DNA of 54,200 bases from assembly GCA_947302715.1 (NCBI GenBank), contig CAMYVY010000014.1, positions 1 through 54,200 of the forward strand, given 5' to 3'. The stretch is from an uncultured Clostridia bacterium (GTDB taxonomy: Bacteria; Bacillota; Clostridia; Peptostreptococcales; Anaerovoracaceae). The notes under the pieces were generated by a model. It searched no databases. It had not been told where the DNA came from and was given only the letters and a program-made list of their open reading frames with translations. The translations under genes were made by a program, and so were the position numbers. Below are positions 44,373-53,711 of this stretch, piece by piece (the first letter of the stretch is position 1; each line of letters starts with the position of its first letter).

Positions 44373-45400
44373 TCATAATATTCTACCTATAGGATATCTC
44401 CCTAATGGCTTTTTAAGCATTCGCTTGACAATTGAAAGCGTGTTGTACCACTCAGCTAATACAAGATATTCTTCTGCCTTATGCTCACTATAATAGCCAA
44501 TACTCAAGTTTGCACCACATACATTCTCACAGAGTGTGACTATATCACTTTTTCCCTTACCTACAGATAACTCAAATCCCGTTTCTGTCTCTATATATTT
44601 TTTAAATTCATCGGTTACAGGGATATCGTAGCATTTATAATCACTACTTCCCCTTCTATCCAATTCAAGAACAAATGCATGCTCGTTCAGTTCCTTGAAG
44701 AGTTTAGGATTAGTGTTTTTTAAGTAGTGCGCCCCTATTTGTCCATGCTCTTCTCCATTCCTATAGAGGCATTATCCTTGACACCATGATATACCCCGTT
44801 ATTAAGAATAACCTCGTTCTCATAAATACAGTCTTGATACTCAACATCAAAGTACGTATCCGCATGAGCAACAAGTAAACACCTGTCTCTTCTGTTCCCT
44901 GGTACATACAAATATCCCTCCTTTCCGGTCCCATGGTCTTCAACTGAATTTGGCAAGCTTCTAAAAATGTTAAAAACTTCTTCAGAAGAAGATATAGGGA
45001 TTTCTAAAAATTTCTCCAACACTCTCTTTTCTTCCGGATAGTTTTCAGGTTTATAAAAAGGTTCTTCTCTAACTTCACATAACCTTTCAATCATCTTTTC
45101 TACCTCAACATATAACTGGGAACTTTTAATTGGACTCCCAATATATAGGTTTCTTCGCACATCCTCTATATAGGATTTAAAGTATTTATTATAGTTACTG
45201 ACCAATGATCCACCACTCATTTTATTCACAATACTAATGTCATACGCATTCAGATTACATCCTACTGCAAATCTTTCTAAATCTCCCAAGTATTCCCTTA
45301 TTGCTATTTGACGCTCAATGTCAGTAAGTTCACTTCGATTTTTAGGAAAAGAATTATGCATGCGTCGCAATTCGGAAAAATCCTTTAACGTTGCACGCAA
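44373..45400 (-). pseudogene. Broken M28/M42-like metallopeptidase
   Basis: The upstream piece (45400-44735) ends in the peptidase motifs CLLVAHADT and GVYHGVKDNASIG, then runs out of frame to a stop at 44735. Reading the next frame from about 44780 restores GEEHGQIGAHYL, FVLELDRRGSSD and an extended C-terminal region to a stop at 44373. The His-Asp, Asp-Asn and Glu-Glu metal/catalytic motifs are thus split between two frames, and the helix normally joining GVKDNAS to DGEE is too short, so a small deletion plus frameshift is likely. The first piece starts with a TTG. Inactive unless rescued by recoding. Confidence 0.72.
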
Positions 45401-45436
45401 AGTGTCTCTGTAAGTCTGCTCCTCTGTTGACTTACG

Positions 45437-45514
45437 TTACAATTTTGATGTTACAAGAAAAGTTGTTAAAGCAAACAACAAACCCACAAATTCAATGATC
45501 GCTTCTATGTTCAT
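45437..45514 (-). CDS. 25-residue hydrophobic peptide
   Basis: ATG at 45514 opens MNIEAIIEFVGLLFALTTF, followed by LVTSKL and a stop: one membrane-spanning helix with a short basic end. GGTGGTG lies about eight bases upstream. The size and pattern recall the single-helix toxins of Gram-positive type I toxin-antitoxin or holin-like families, but no antisense RNA promoter was identified. It lies between the broken peptidase and the RCK channel gene. Confidence 0.45.
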   Translation of the reverse strand: MNIEAIIEFVGLLFALTTFLVTSKL

Positions 45515-45576
45515 TTCAAAAGCACCACCAAGCAAAAAATATCACAATAGTTTTCCCTTTTATTTGGCCATTTATA

Positions 45577-47631
45577 TCAGTGATTGCTAAATACGATTAA
45601 TTTATCCCTTGCTTCCAACTCTACTCTGATTGTTGATTGATCCCCTTCGAATATCACCATTTCCCCACCTGCTTTGACATATCCAAGAGGTAAAGTGGGG
45701 TTTTGTTTTTCCTTTGGTATGCTATCATCAATGGATGCATAGTACACAGCTCTAATAAATTGTTCTGCATCTGTTGGAGATGGTAATTCTTTGAAGAATT
45801 CGCCGACCTTTTTTATATATATCTCTTTACTCTCGTAGCCATTAGTACTGTCCTCTATGTCGTAAGTGAGAATATCATTATAGAAATCAAACAAGTCTTC
45901 TTTTTCTCCGATTTGCATTATCATCTTGCTTATGTACCTATTACTAATAACTACATTGTTGATGCTGTAGCTGTTTACAATGTCGTGATGCTTTGGCTCT
46001 ATTATTTCCACAATCACGTCTATACTTTCAACATCAAAATCCGGATTTTCCTTCTTTTTACTCTCAATAATATCCCTTACATATACTAGATTAGTAAGAG
46101 CATTTGCATCTAGTTCTTCGTTAAGGACTTCATCATCTGATAATATAAGGACGCTAATATCCCCAATGCTTTTTTCATAAAAATCATTTATAGTCTTAGA
46201 TATTATATCTTTATCGAATATGCTAGCTTCTACTGTCTGTGTAACAAAAGGATACTTTTTATAGTAATTCATCCTTTTAAGGCTATCTTCATCATCAATA
46301 ACTACAATGTCCAATATCTCATTTCCATCAGTGTAATTCCACTCACTTCTAAAAGCTTCAAACCCCTTCATTATTTCATCGGAATTACCATTATGTCCAA
46401 GAACAACAACGTTTTTCTTTTCAATCCAGTAGTCATGGTTTATCTTAACCGCATAGTTTGCACGTTGAACCGCTGTATTCCTATGGACTTCTTTCTCAGA
46501 ATCTGCCGCAAAATAAGCATGCGAGACTCCATCTCTATTCATTACTGCTAATGGTATAGAATTATTATGTGTATGCAAATAGTTTTCTATGAAATCTTCC
46601 TCTGAAGAGTCAGTGTATGTCGAATCTGTCGAACTATAGAATGTCATCCCCTTATTGGAAAATAACTCACTGTAAGCTAGGTTTAATTCTGGCATCAGCG
46701 AAAACTGGGATAGTATTTGTCCAAGAATTATGTTTACATCCACCGGGACAATATTGCATTTGCCATCAACTTGTTTTGCACGTTTTATTTTCTCTACAAG
46801 TTCTAGCGTCCAAGGGTCAGTTATTTCCACAATAATTTTTTGATCATCTCTTGAGGATTCAGCGGAAGTAAGATCTGCTACCTGCATTAGTGTTTTAATC
46901 GTGAGAGAATTCCCCTGCTTGCTGTAATCCAACTTTTTCCTTAACCCGTACTGGCAAATAGTATTGTTTATATCGCTTCCGAGAATAATAACTATTTTTG
47001 CAGAGGAAATGGATATATCATTCAATTGTTTAGAGGAAAAAACATCTCCCTCTCTAACAATTACTTGTACATTCTTTTTTAAATCACTTTCTCGTTGAAG
47101 TGTATCTGAGATTCGCGCTTCTATTTCTTTTTCTATTTCTTGTTTTCTATCTGAATTTAGAACTACTACCGTATAAGGCCTATCACTGTAAAGCATATCG
47201 TTAATTATTTCTGATGCCCTTGTGTTCCAGTTCAATATTACTACGTGATTCGAAACCTTTAATCGACGTGAGCCTTCGTTTGAATCAGCTATAAATTTTG
47301 ATATGTAATTTGTAATATAACCTATCACCGCACCAGTAAAGGAAATCATTCCTATGAAGATTATTAGTAAGCACAATATAGCAATAGCAACATTACTCTT
47401 TCCAATATCTTCAATTACAAATTGGATGCAACCAGCATCTAGAATCATTGTAATTGTGTAAAATGCAGCTTCAAAGAATCCCATTTTCTCAGTTCCGCTC
47501 ATAGCAAAACTGCTTATTACAAGCGCTGCAATGAGGATAAATACAATATTAAAGAATAGAATGGCTCCCAAAATAACCATTCCTGGTCTACGCGCTATTT
47601 TAATACTAATCCACTCGGATAGACGTTTCAT
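45577..47631 (-). CDS. Second RCK/CASTOR-like channel or NAD-binding membrane protein
   Basis: 684 residues. The N-terminus has three hydrophobic helices (about 17-42, 53-70 and 80-108) with AAFYTITMILDAGCIQF in the pore-loop position. Two TrkA-N-like Rossmann modules follow: one from SNHVVILNWNTRASEIINDML (about 125) and one from KKNVVVLGHNGNSDEIMKGF (about 398). This matches the layout of CASTOR/POLLUX proteins, with a longer middle region than the homologue at 33505. The C-terminal 80 residues (LPLGYVKAGGEMVIFEGDQ) look like a small beta domain. GAGGAGAG precedes the ATG. Ligand and ion are unknown. Confidence 0.78.
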   Translation of the reverse strand: MKRLSEWISIKIARRPGMVILGAILFFNIVFILIAALVISSFAMSGTEKMGFFEAAFYTITMILDAGCIQFVIEDIGKSNVAIAILCLLIIFIGMISFTGAVIGYITNYISKFIADSNEGSRRLKVSNHVVILNWNTRASEIINDMLYSDRPYTVVVLNSDRKQEIEKEIEARISDTLQRESDLKKNVQVIVREGDVFSSKQLNDISISSAKIVIILGSDINNTICQYGLRKKLDYSKQGNSLTIKTLMQVADLTSAESSRDDQKIIVEITDPWTLELVEKIKRAKQVDGKCNIVPVDVNIILGQILSQFSLMPELNLAYSELFSNKGMTFYSSTDSTYTDSSEEDFIENYLHTHNNSIPLAVMNRDGVSHAYFAADSEKEVHRNTAVQRANYAVKINHDYWIEKKNVVVLGHNGNSDEIMKGFEAFRSEWNYTDGNEILDIVVIDDEDSLKRMNYYKKYPFVTQTVEASIFDKDIISKTINDFYEKSIGDISVLILSDDEVLNEELDANALTNLVYVRDIIESKKKENPDFDVESIDVIVEIIEPKHHDIVNSYSINNVVISNRYISKMIMQIGEKEDLFDFYNDILTYDIEDSTNGYESKEIYIKKVGEFFKELPSPTDAEQFIRAVYYASIDDSIPKEKQNPTLPLGYVKAGGEMVIFEGDQSTIRVELEARDKLIVFSNH

Positions 47632-47681
47632 TCTTACTCTCCTCTATACGAACCTTTTTCAACTTAATGATACATTCACCA

Positions 47682-48239
47682 TTACTCGTGTTTTAAAGAA
47701 AAAACCTGTCCCCAAAAGTCTTCATAAAACTCAAGGTACCCCTCTTTAGTCAACTCTATAGTTTCCTGTTTCCCATCTTCCGTCATCATTGTTATGGTTT
47801 TATTATTGTCATCAATCAAATATGTCCCCCAAGCTTCTCCAGAATCTATGGGGATTTCGTTTGCAACATATTGCATAATCAAGTCTACGATAAATCCTGT
47901 GTCAAATCCAAACAAGGCACTTGTATATGGTTCTGCACATTCCCCTAAAGCTCTTCCGAAACTATCAATATCTATTTTGAACAGGAACCTGCCGTCTTCG
48001 TAGAAATAAAGATAGATTTCACAGCACTTTGGCTCTGGAGTTATATCAATGCCCAATTCTTCTCCAAGCTCTTTATAACAGAACTTAGCGACATCCAGCT
48101 CACCGTTCCACTGTCCAAGCATAACTTCCGATAGCTTCTTATCTTTAGTGAAAATGTTGTTGACGCCACATCCGTTTAAAGTGAAAAATAGAATTATTGC
48201 TAGCAAAAACGCTATATACTTTCTTTTCTGACTATTCAA
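47682..48239 (-). CDS. Small lipoprotein, unknown
   Basis: 185 residues with an N-terminal signal (NSQKRKYIAFLLAIILFF) and lipobox LNGC, so the mature form is lipid-anchored outside. The rest is acidic (KLSEVMLGQWNGELDVAKFCYKE, YLYFYEDGRFLFKIDID, WGTYLIDDNNKTITMMTEDG) and resembles the general pattern of short lipocalin-like 'copper-resistance/DUF' lipoproteins, but I cannot name a family. The start is TTG at 48239 with AGAGGAAA eight bases upstream. It lies between the channel gene and the isochorismatase remnant. Confidence 0.7.
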   Translation of the reverse strand: MNSQKRKYIAFLLAIILFFTLNGCGVNNIFTKDKKLSEVMLGQWNGELDVAKFCYKELGEELGIDITPEPKCCEIYLYFYEDGRFLFKIDIDSFGRALGECAEPYTSALFGFDTGFIVDLIMQYVANEIPIDSGEAWGTYLIDDNNKTITMMTEDGKQETIELTKEGYLEFYEDFWGQVFSLKHE

Positions 48240-48250
48240 TATCGTTTCCT

Positions 48251-48565
48251 CTAAAATACAATCTGTTCTTTCCCAATAGTACGTTCCAACACTCTTAGTG
48301 CCGCGATATGGCTTTCAAGACCGCCATTCGATGTACAACACGACGAAATAACTATCGGTCGTATGTTTCTCTCAAACAAGTCAATCGTCGTTTTTAACAC
48401 ACAGCAATCTGTGTCAATCCCCACAAGATACACCTCTTCTATTTTCATTTCCCTTAAAATCCCTACTATATCATCAGTGCAAGCAGTATATGTGTTCTTT
48501 TCAATAACAAAATCAGCCTTCATTCTGACTGACTCAATCACATCTATTGCCGGTTCTGTTTTCAA
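48251..48565 (-). pseudogene. N-terminally truncated isochorismatase-family hydrolase
   Basis: About 104 residues match only the C-terminal half of cysteine hydrolases of the isochorismatase/nicotinamidase family: VIEKNTYTACTD, VYLVGIDTDCCVLKTTIDLFERN with the nucleophilic Cys, and a typical SSCCTSNGG. The first half, which supplies the catalytic Asp and Lys, is absent; an in-frame stop lies nine codons upstream of the TTG used here. Almost certainly a remnant, next to the recombinase. Confidence 0.75.
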
Positions 48566-48640
48566 CCTATTCCCAAGATACCATATTCACGCATTCTTCA
48601 CAATACTAACTAACACAATATGTAAATTTTTCTTATCTAA

Positions 48641-48670
48641 CGTCATTATCCTTCATTATCCGTCATTATC
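48641..48670. repeat. Three tandem 10-bp units
   Basis: CGTCATTATC, CTTCATTATC, CGTCATTATC in direct succession, between the isochorismatase remnant and the recombinase gene. Confidence 0.8.
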
Positions 48671-48717
48671 GTCCCGTTTTATCGCGGATACCAAACCTTA
48701 CTATTGTGTCCATCCAC

Positions 48718-49299
48718 CTACTCGCGTACCCACTTAAGAAAAGTCCGGTGGGTGATTTTTATTTTTTGGGCTGCTTCTCGAGCGGATATTTCGCCTTTCT
48801 CATATTGATCCTTCAGTAATAAGAATTCTTCTGGTCGTTCCATTGGCTTTCTTCCAAACTTAACACCCCGCTCCTTGGCGGCGGCTATTCCTTCGGCTTG
48901 CCTTTGCCTGATAAACTCCCTTTCCGTTTCTGCAACATACGATAAAAGCTGTAATACTATGTCCGCTATCAGCGTCCCTGTTAAATCTCTATTTTTTCGT
49001 GTGTCGAGTAGCGGCATGTCTATTACCACAATAGCTGCTCCTCGTTCCTTTGTTATTATTCTCCATTCCTCTAGAATCTCATTATAGTTTCTACCAAGCC
49101 TATCGATGCTCTTTACGACAAGTACGTCCTCTGGCTTCAGTCTTTCTACTAGTTTTCTATATTCAAACCTATCAAAGTCTTTTCCTGACTGCTTGTCTAT
49201 AAAAATATTTTCAACCGCTACCCCAAACCCTCTAAGCGAAATAATCTGTCTCGCTTCGTTTTGTTCTTTTGTTGATACTCTCGCATAGCCGTATTCCAT
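48718..49299 (-). CDS. Serine recombinase (resolvase/invertase family)
   Basis: 193 residues. Catalytic serine Ser9 in YGYARVSTKEQ, the arginine-rich VVKSIDRLGRNYNEILEEW, and AETEREFIRQRQAEGIAAAKERGVKFGRKP linking to a C-terminal helix-turn-helix (EISAREAAQKIKITHRTFLKWVRE). Such enzymes resolve or invert DNA, or move small elements. GGAGG precedes the ATG. It sits at the right edge of the AT-rich island and may have been involved in its acquisition. Confidence 0.92.
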   Translation of the reverse strand: MEYGYARVSTKEQNEARQIISLRGFGVAVENIFIDKQSGKDFDRFEYRKLVERLKPEDVLVVKSIDRLGRNYNEILEEWRIITKERGAAIVVIDMPLLDTRKNRDLTGTLIADIVLQLLSYVAETEREFIRQRQAEGIAAAKERGVKFGRKPMERPEEFLLLKDQYEKGEISAREAAQKIKITHRTFLKWVRE

Positions 49300-49371
49300 A
49301 ACAACCTCCTATTCATATAAGCACTCACTGACTATGCATCAATTATCGCGCTTCATGGACTTTAACAAGAC

Positions 49372-49406
49372 AAAAACCCGGCTATTCGTAGTGAACAGTC
49401 GGGTTT
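49372..49406 (-). terminator. Terminator of the methylaspartate operon
   Basis: AAACCCGACT (49397-49406) pairs with AGCCGGGTTT (49374-49383) with one mismatch, followed by TTTTTG on the minus strand, about 45 bases after the mal stop. Confidence 0.8.
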
Positions 49407-49451
49407 TATTGGACAATTTATATTATCTTAGCAGCGATTAGCTTGCTTCAA

Positions 49452-50690
49452 CTACTTCGTAAGTGCGAGAATTCTCTGCATCTCGTTGTAGACGATCATG
49501 TAGCCTTCGTCTACGCCCATGCCAGGCTTGGCCAGAATCTGGTCGGGCTTGGTCGCCATCGCGCAGTGAACGCAGACCTGAGCGCTGCGGTCGGTCTCGT
49601 TACAGGTTCCACCTTGGTAGGCGCCGATTCCCTTCTCCTTGCAATAGAGAACGGCTTCAATCGTATTGTTGATTCCGCCGAGGTCCGGAGTTTTGATTTG
49701 GATCATGTGTCCGGCTTTGTTGTCTGCGAATAGTTTGATGTCTTCCAATGTATTGCACCATTCGTCGGCGACGAGCTCGACCGTGGAGCCTCTGCTGTCG
49801 AGCTCTTTGGTTAGTCCCGCAAGCGCCTTCATCTGAGTCTCAACGTCGGTGTCCATGTCCATGGGGCCTTCGATCCTGAGCTTTAGCGGCTTTGCTGCTT
49901 CCTCCAGAGTTTGGATGTAGTCAGCCATCGCCGGATAATTTTCATTACCAAAGGCGATGCCGATGGTACCATAGACGTCGATATGAAGAACAGGTTCATA
50001 GTTCGGATCGTGGCGCATGGTCAGGATTCTGTTTCTGAGCCAAGTGACATATTCGAGGAGCTTCTCGCCCTTGGTTCCAAGCTTTGTTTCAACATTATTG
50101 ATAAGTGCATGCGGAAGTACCTGCGCACCCTTGATTATCATCTTGTCTGAATTTCCGTAGCGGTCGTCGCCGGATTGAGTGAAGATAGGAATAAGCTCTT
50201 TCGAAAGCTCGCATCCGTATTCGTCTGCAACAACCTGGCACATGAGTTTCTTCTCGGATTTGGCTACTGCATCAAGAATGGCCTGTGATACTCCATAACG
50301 AATTGCAGTGTGAAGTTTCTTTCCATCGACTTCAACTGCCTCCATCTCTTTGCAGAGTTCGCGGAAATTGTCAGCCTCTCTTCCGACCAGAACGGGCTTT
50401 ATATATTTTTCAATTACCGGAATGAATTCCTCTGCAAGAAACAGCGGATCTCTGCCGCCGGCTCCTGAATACTGAACTGCCGCGCAATCGCCATATGCGA
50501 TCTGTCCGTCTTCCATGATCAGCATTACTGAGATTGATTCACCGGCTTGCCTAACAGCGCTGAATTTTTCTGTTGCCGGCTCTCCTATATAAAACGTACC
50601 ATCGCTCACTGCACCTTTTTTGATTGCTCTTTGATCATCAAAGTAGAATCCGGTTCTTCCCGGTGAACATTTAAGGTCAACTATCTTCAT
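49452..50690 (-). CDS. mal: Methylaspartate ammonia-lyase
   Basis: 412 residues, enolase-superfamily enzyme converting (2S,3S)-3-methylaspartate to mesaconate and ammonia. Family residues: the Mg ligands in HIDVYGT, EGPMD and ADEWCN, the catalytic lysine in IQIKTPDLGG, and the conserved H in QVLPHALINNVETKLG. The N-terminus carries the typical RTGFYFDDQRAIKKGA. AGGAGG lies before the ATG and 14 bases separate it from glmE. It is the last gene of the glm operon and drives the mutase equilibrium forward. Confidence 0.95.
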   Translation of the reverse strand: MKIVDLKCSPGRTGFYFDDQRAIKKGAVSDGTFYIGEPATEKFSAVRQAGESISVMLIMEDGQIAYGDCAAVQYSGAGGRDPLFLAEEFIPVIEKYIKPVLVGREADNFRELCKEMEAVEVDGKKLHTAIRYGVSQAILDAVAKSEKKLMCQVVADEYGCELSKELIPIFTQSGDDRYGNSDKMIIKGAQVLPHALINNVETKLGTKGEKLLEYVTWLRNRILTMRHDPNYEPVLHIDVYGTIGIAFGNENYPAMADYIQTLEEAAKPLKLRIEGPMDMDTDVETQMKALAGLTKELDSRGSTVELVADEWCNTLEDIKLFADNKAGHMIQIKTPDLGGINNTIEAVLYCKEKGIGAYQGGTCNETDRSAQVCVHCAMATKPDQILAKPGMGVDEGYMIVYNEMQRILALTK

Positions 50691-50704
50691 GTCTGTTCCT
50701 CCTT

Positions 50705-52171
50705 CTAACCACGTGGTCTTCCGACCAGGCGACCCTTTCCTATTGCATAAATATCGTCGATAACCATTTGGAAAGATACTGCTCTTCCCTCGTATTTTCC
50801 GCGCGCTTCAATCTGCTCTCTGTGGAAATCCTTTAGCTCCTGAGTCAAAGGAACCGCGCCTGTATTTAGCATACGCACCGCACCCTCGTTGTTTCTGCAA
50901 GGAAGCATCTTGCCTGCGTTGGCTCTGCAAGGAGCGAAAGGAATGTCGATTACTCCCGCTTCCACTCCGCGAACAGATCCGAGAGCTATGTCGCCTTCTC
51001 CAAGTTCAAAGCACTTATCCACGATGCAACGCGTTTCTTCAGTAATTATCTTCATTTCGAAATCGAGGTTTCGATCCTGGAAGTCCTGGTCAGCGACCGT
51101 TGATACTACCTGCTTGGTGCATCTAAGTCCCTGTGCGTTCGCTTCCATCGTCGGGATTCCGATTGCTTCGTGCGGAGTCTTGACTATGACCTTTGTTGCC
51201 TTTGATAGACCGGCGATCAGACTTCCGATGGATATTACTCCGAAGGCCTTGGCCTCGTCTGCCGGGAATCCGCCCATCCACTGATGGAGGACCGTCGTTA
51301 CAATAACATCATCATATCCATACTTGTGAAGATATTCTTCCGTCAAAGTTTCCAGCGTTCTGATTGCAGCGATGTCCTGGACCAGATTACCGCACTGTCC
51401 GTAGCCGACGGTTACATGCTTGACGCCTTGTTCGGCAGCGAGGAGCGCCTCGATAATCGCAACCGCATGAGAGATGCACGGCGGTACCAAGGTGCCGGTC
51501 AGCGGTCCATAGGGCTCGCGGTTTATCGTAACTCCCATTTCTTCGTAGAGACCTGTCAGTCTGTCGACATACTGCCAATCGCGAATGGTCTGCTCCATGG
51601 GAACATCCTTGCAGTACGGCAGGTTGTACGAAATGCCGCCACCCTCGTAACTCGTGAATCCGCCGGCATAGGCTATCTCGGTTAGAAGTCTCGCGTCCGG
51701 CGTGCCGTGTCTTACCTGAACCGGAGTGTTTACGCTCTCTATAACCTTTCGGCAATTCATGACTCCGTGGTTTACCGCCGGGAAGCCGTTCATCATCGCT
51801 CTTCCGAGCCTCGCGGATTCCGCGATTCCATTCTCGGCTTCCTCGTATCTATTCTGCCTAGTATAGCTGTCGATGGTCGTCGGGAGCAGATCCGCTTCGC
51901 CTTCCTTTTCCAGATACTGAAGGAGCTTGATATGTTCATCTATGAGAGGCACCCCGGCCCTCGGCTGAATCAACGTCCTTCCGGCCTTCTTGGCCTCGGT
52001 TAGCTTGTCAGGGAATTGCCTCTCCTTTGGCATCGACTTGTGATATTCGACCGCCTCGTCCAGATTGACATCCTTGCCTGTTGGCCACTGTCTGAGAACT
52101 TCTTCCCTAAGCTTCATGAAATCCCCCTCAGGGATTTTTTTGTTTTTGATTTCCAAATTGCTATCAGCCAT
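50705..52171 (-). CDS. glmE: Methylaspartate mutase, E (catalytic) subunit
   Basis: 488 residues, TIM-barrel large subunit of coenzyme-B12-dependent glutamate mutase; it isomerises L-glutamate to 3-methylaspartate together with GlmS. Typical segments: [78 protein letters not shown] and [17 protein letters not shown]. The start overlaps the glmL stop by eight bases; GGAGG lies about 12 bases upstream. Confidence 0.95.
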   Translation of the reverse strand: MADSNLEIKNKKIPEGDFMKLREEVLRQWPTGKDVNLDEAVEYHKSMPKERQFPDKLTEAKKAGRTLIQPRAGVPLIDEHIKLLQYLEKEGEADLLPTTIDSYTRQNRYEEAENGIAESARLGRAMMNGFPAVNHGVMNCRKVIESVNTPVQVRHGTPDARLLTEIAYAGGFTSYEGGGISYNLPYCKDVPMEQTIRDWQYVDRLTGLYEEMGVTINREPYGPLTGTLVPPCISHAVAIIEALLAAEQGVKHVTVGYGQCGNLVQDIAAIRTLETLTEEYLHKYGYDDVIVTTVLHQWMGGFPADEAKAFGVISIGSLIAGLSKATKVIVKTPHEAIGIPTMEANAQGLRCTKQVVSTVADQDFQDRNLDFEMKIITEETRCIVDKCFELGEGDIALGSVRGVEAGVIDIPFAPCRANAGKMLPCRNNEGAVRMLNTGAVPLTQELKDFHREQIEARGKYEGRAVSFQMVIDDIYAIGKGRLVGRPRG

Positions 52172-53612
52172 ATAGCGTAACTTCCTCCTTCATTATCTTG
52201 AGTGCTGTCTTGGGATACTTCGTTGACAAAAGTCCCATCGCCGCAAGTATGTATTTCTTATCGACCCAGATTTTAGGACTGACGGGAATGAGTGACGCCG
52301 GGTCGCGGTTTTCTCTGAGTGCTGTTTCTATCGATTTTTCGAGATCGTTCATGTGGATTACGCTCCCGCCCGTAACCACCAGGTTCTCGACATTGGTTAG
52401 GTCCTTTCCGGTTTGAACAAAGGTGCGCCCCATCGGAGTATAGGTCTCTTCCATCGTTCCGGCATGTCTTGCGATGGCGGTTTTGATGGCCATGGTCGCG
52501 AGAGCTCTGTCGAGCGATTCGAGTTCATGGTCGCCATCCGGAAGTTTATCCGTAGATTTGCTGAGCACCTCGACAAGCTCCTCGACCCTTGGTGGACTGA
52601 GCCCAGAGATCTCGGCTATTCTATACACTCCTGCCGCATCCAGGATTCCGTAGATGCTGTACCTCATCCCGATGTCGCCCTCAACGGTTCTCTTTGCGTA
52701 GGGCTCCGGGATTCCCTTTAGGACCGTCGACGCCTGGAGCGGCGCGCCCTTTGCTATTGAATAAACGTCGGTTGTTGCTCCTCCAACGTCGACTCCCATC
52801 AGCTCGCCGATTTCGGTTGCTAGAAGCTCCATCGCGCTTAGAACCGCTGCGGGCGTTGGCATGATTATCTCGGAGATTAGTTCCTGAGCCTCCGTCATTC
52901 CCTTGGCCTTTACTATGTGAGATAGAAATATCTCACGAATTTTAGCGCGCACCTGGTCCGTTTCTACAACGCCCAGCTTCGGCATAATGTTTGGACAAAT
53001 ATATGTGTCGAAATCCGCGAGAATCTCTTCGCATTTTCTGGCTGCATTTCTGTTTCCTGCAATTATTATCGGGAAGACGGGATTGATGGATGCAAGATGC
53101 GTGGCGTTCGCGATGATATTCTCTTGGTTTCCGCCGTCGGTTCCCCCCGCGAGGAGAAAGATATCCGGCGATTCCTCTTTGATGTAGTCGAGGTCGTCCT
53201 CGGTTAATTCATATGCGAATGTCCTTAGAACCTTGGCGCCGGCGCCGAGGCTTGCTGCCTTTGCCACTTCGGCAGTCAGTTCGGGAACCAGGCCGGATGC
53301 CATCATCCTGAGGCCGCCGGCCGCTGAGGAGCACGCGTATATTTCGTCGAATTCATCGAAGGCGTTGCGCCCGTCGACCTTGTCGGGTACGTCGGCAGCA
53401 TCGAGCTCGTTCGACTTCTCAAGTTCGTCGGAAATACTAAAAGAGCCGATGGACTCCCTGAGGCGCTTTATTCCCTCGCTAAGTCCATTGGCTACGTCTG
53501 TTTCTACGGTAGTATACGCCTGTGACGTTCCGAGGATCTTCTCTTCGTCCAGGTCGACCGCCGTGAGTTTGGTATATGTACTTCCAAAATCAATTACGAG
53601 TGCCGTCTTCAT
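52164..53612 (-). CDS. glmL: Methylaspartate mutase accessory protein GlmL/MutL
   Basis: 482 residues with actin-like ATPase motifs: [15 protein letters not shown] at the N-terminus, [25 protein letters not shown] and VVTGGSVIH near the C-terminus. It is considered a chaperone or reactivating factor that exchanges damaged cobalamin in the mutase. The ATG is preceded by a 99-base degenerate repeat and has no visible Shine-Dalgarno. Confidence 0.93.
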   Translation of the reverse strand: MKTALVIDFGSTYTKLTAVDLDEEKILGTSQAYTTVETDVANGLSEGIKRLRESIGSFSISDELEKSNELDAADVPDKVDGRNAFDEFDEIYACSSAAGGLRMMASGLVPELTAEVAKAASLGAGAKVLRTFAYELTEDDLDYIKEESPDIFLLAGGTDGGNQENIIANATHLASINPVFPIIIAGNRNAARKCEEILADFDTYICPNIMPKLGVVETDQVRAKIREIFLSHIVKAKGMTEAQELISEIIMPTPAAVLSAMELLATEIGELMGVDVGGATTDVYSIAKGAPLQASTVLKGIPEPYAKRTVEGDIGMRYSIYGILDAAGVYRIAEISGLSPPRVEELVEVLSKSTDKLPDGDHELESLDRALATMAIKTAIARHAGTMEETYTPMGRTFVQTGKDLTNVENLVVTGGSVIHMNDLEKSIETALRENRDPASLIPVSPKIWVDKKYILAAMGLLSTKYPKTALKIMKEEVTLYG

Positions 53613-53711
53613 GCTTGGTTCACTGGGTTATTGGTTCGCTGGTTTATTAGTTCGTTAGTTCTTTGATCAATTGGTTCGTTATTCGATTGGCTCATTGGTT
53701 CATTGGGTTTA
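53613..53711 (-). repeat. 8-bp-period degenerate array between glmS and glmL
   Basis: On the coding strand the whole gap is made of units related to AAYGAACC (AATAAACC, AATGAACC, AATGAGCC, AACGAACC, AACGAACT, AATAAACC, AGCGAACC, AATAACCC, AGTGAACC). It runs from the glmS stop to the glmL ATG, and one frame is free of stops and ends in TGA overlapping that ATG. Confidence 0.8.

Larger units (their letters stand above)
41561..49330. other. AT-rich accessory island
   Basis: Between the six-helix membrane gene and the methylaspartate operon the sequence becomes visibly AT-richer, with A/T-ending codons. It holds unusual or broken genes (Nudix fusion, M28 remnant, second RCK channel, isochorismatase remnant) and ends with a serine recombinase. 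I could not see terminal direct repeats, so the limits are approximate. Confidence 0.55.
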
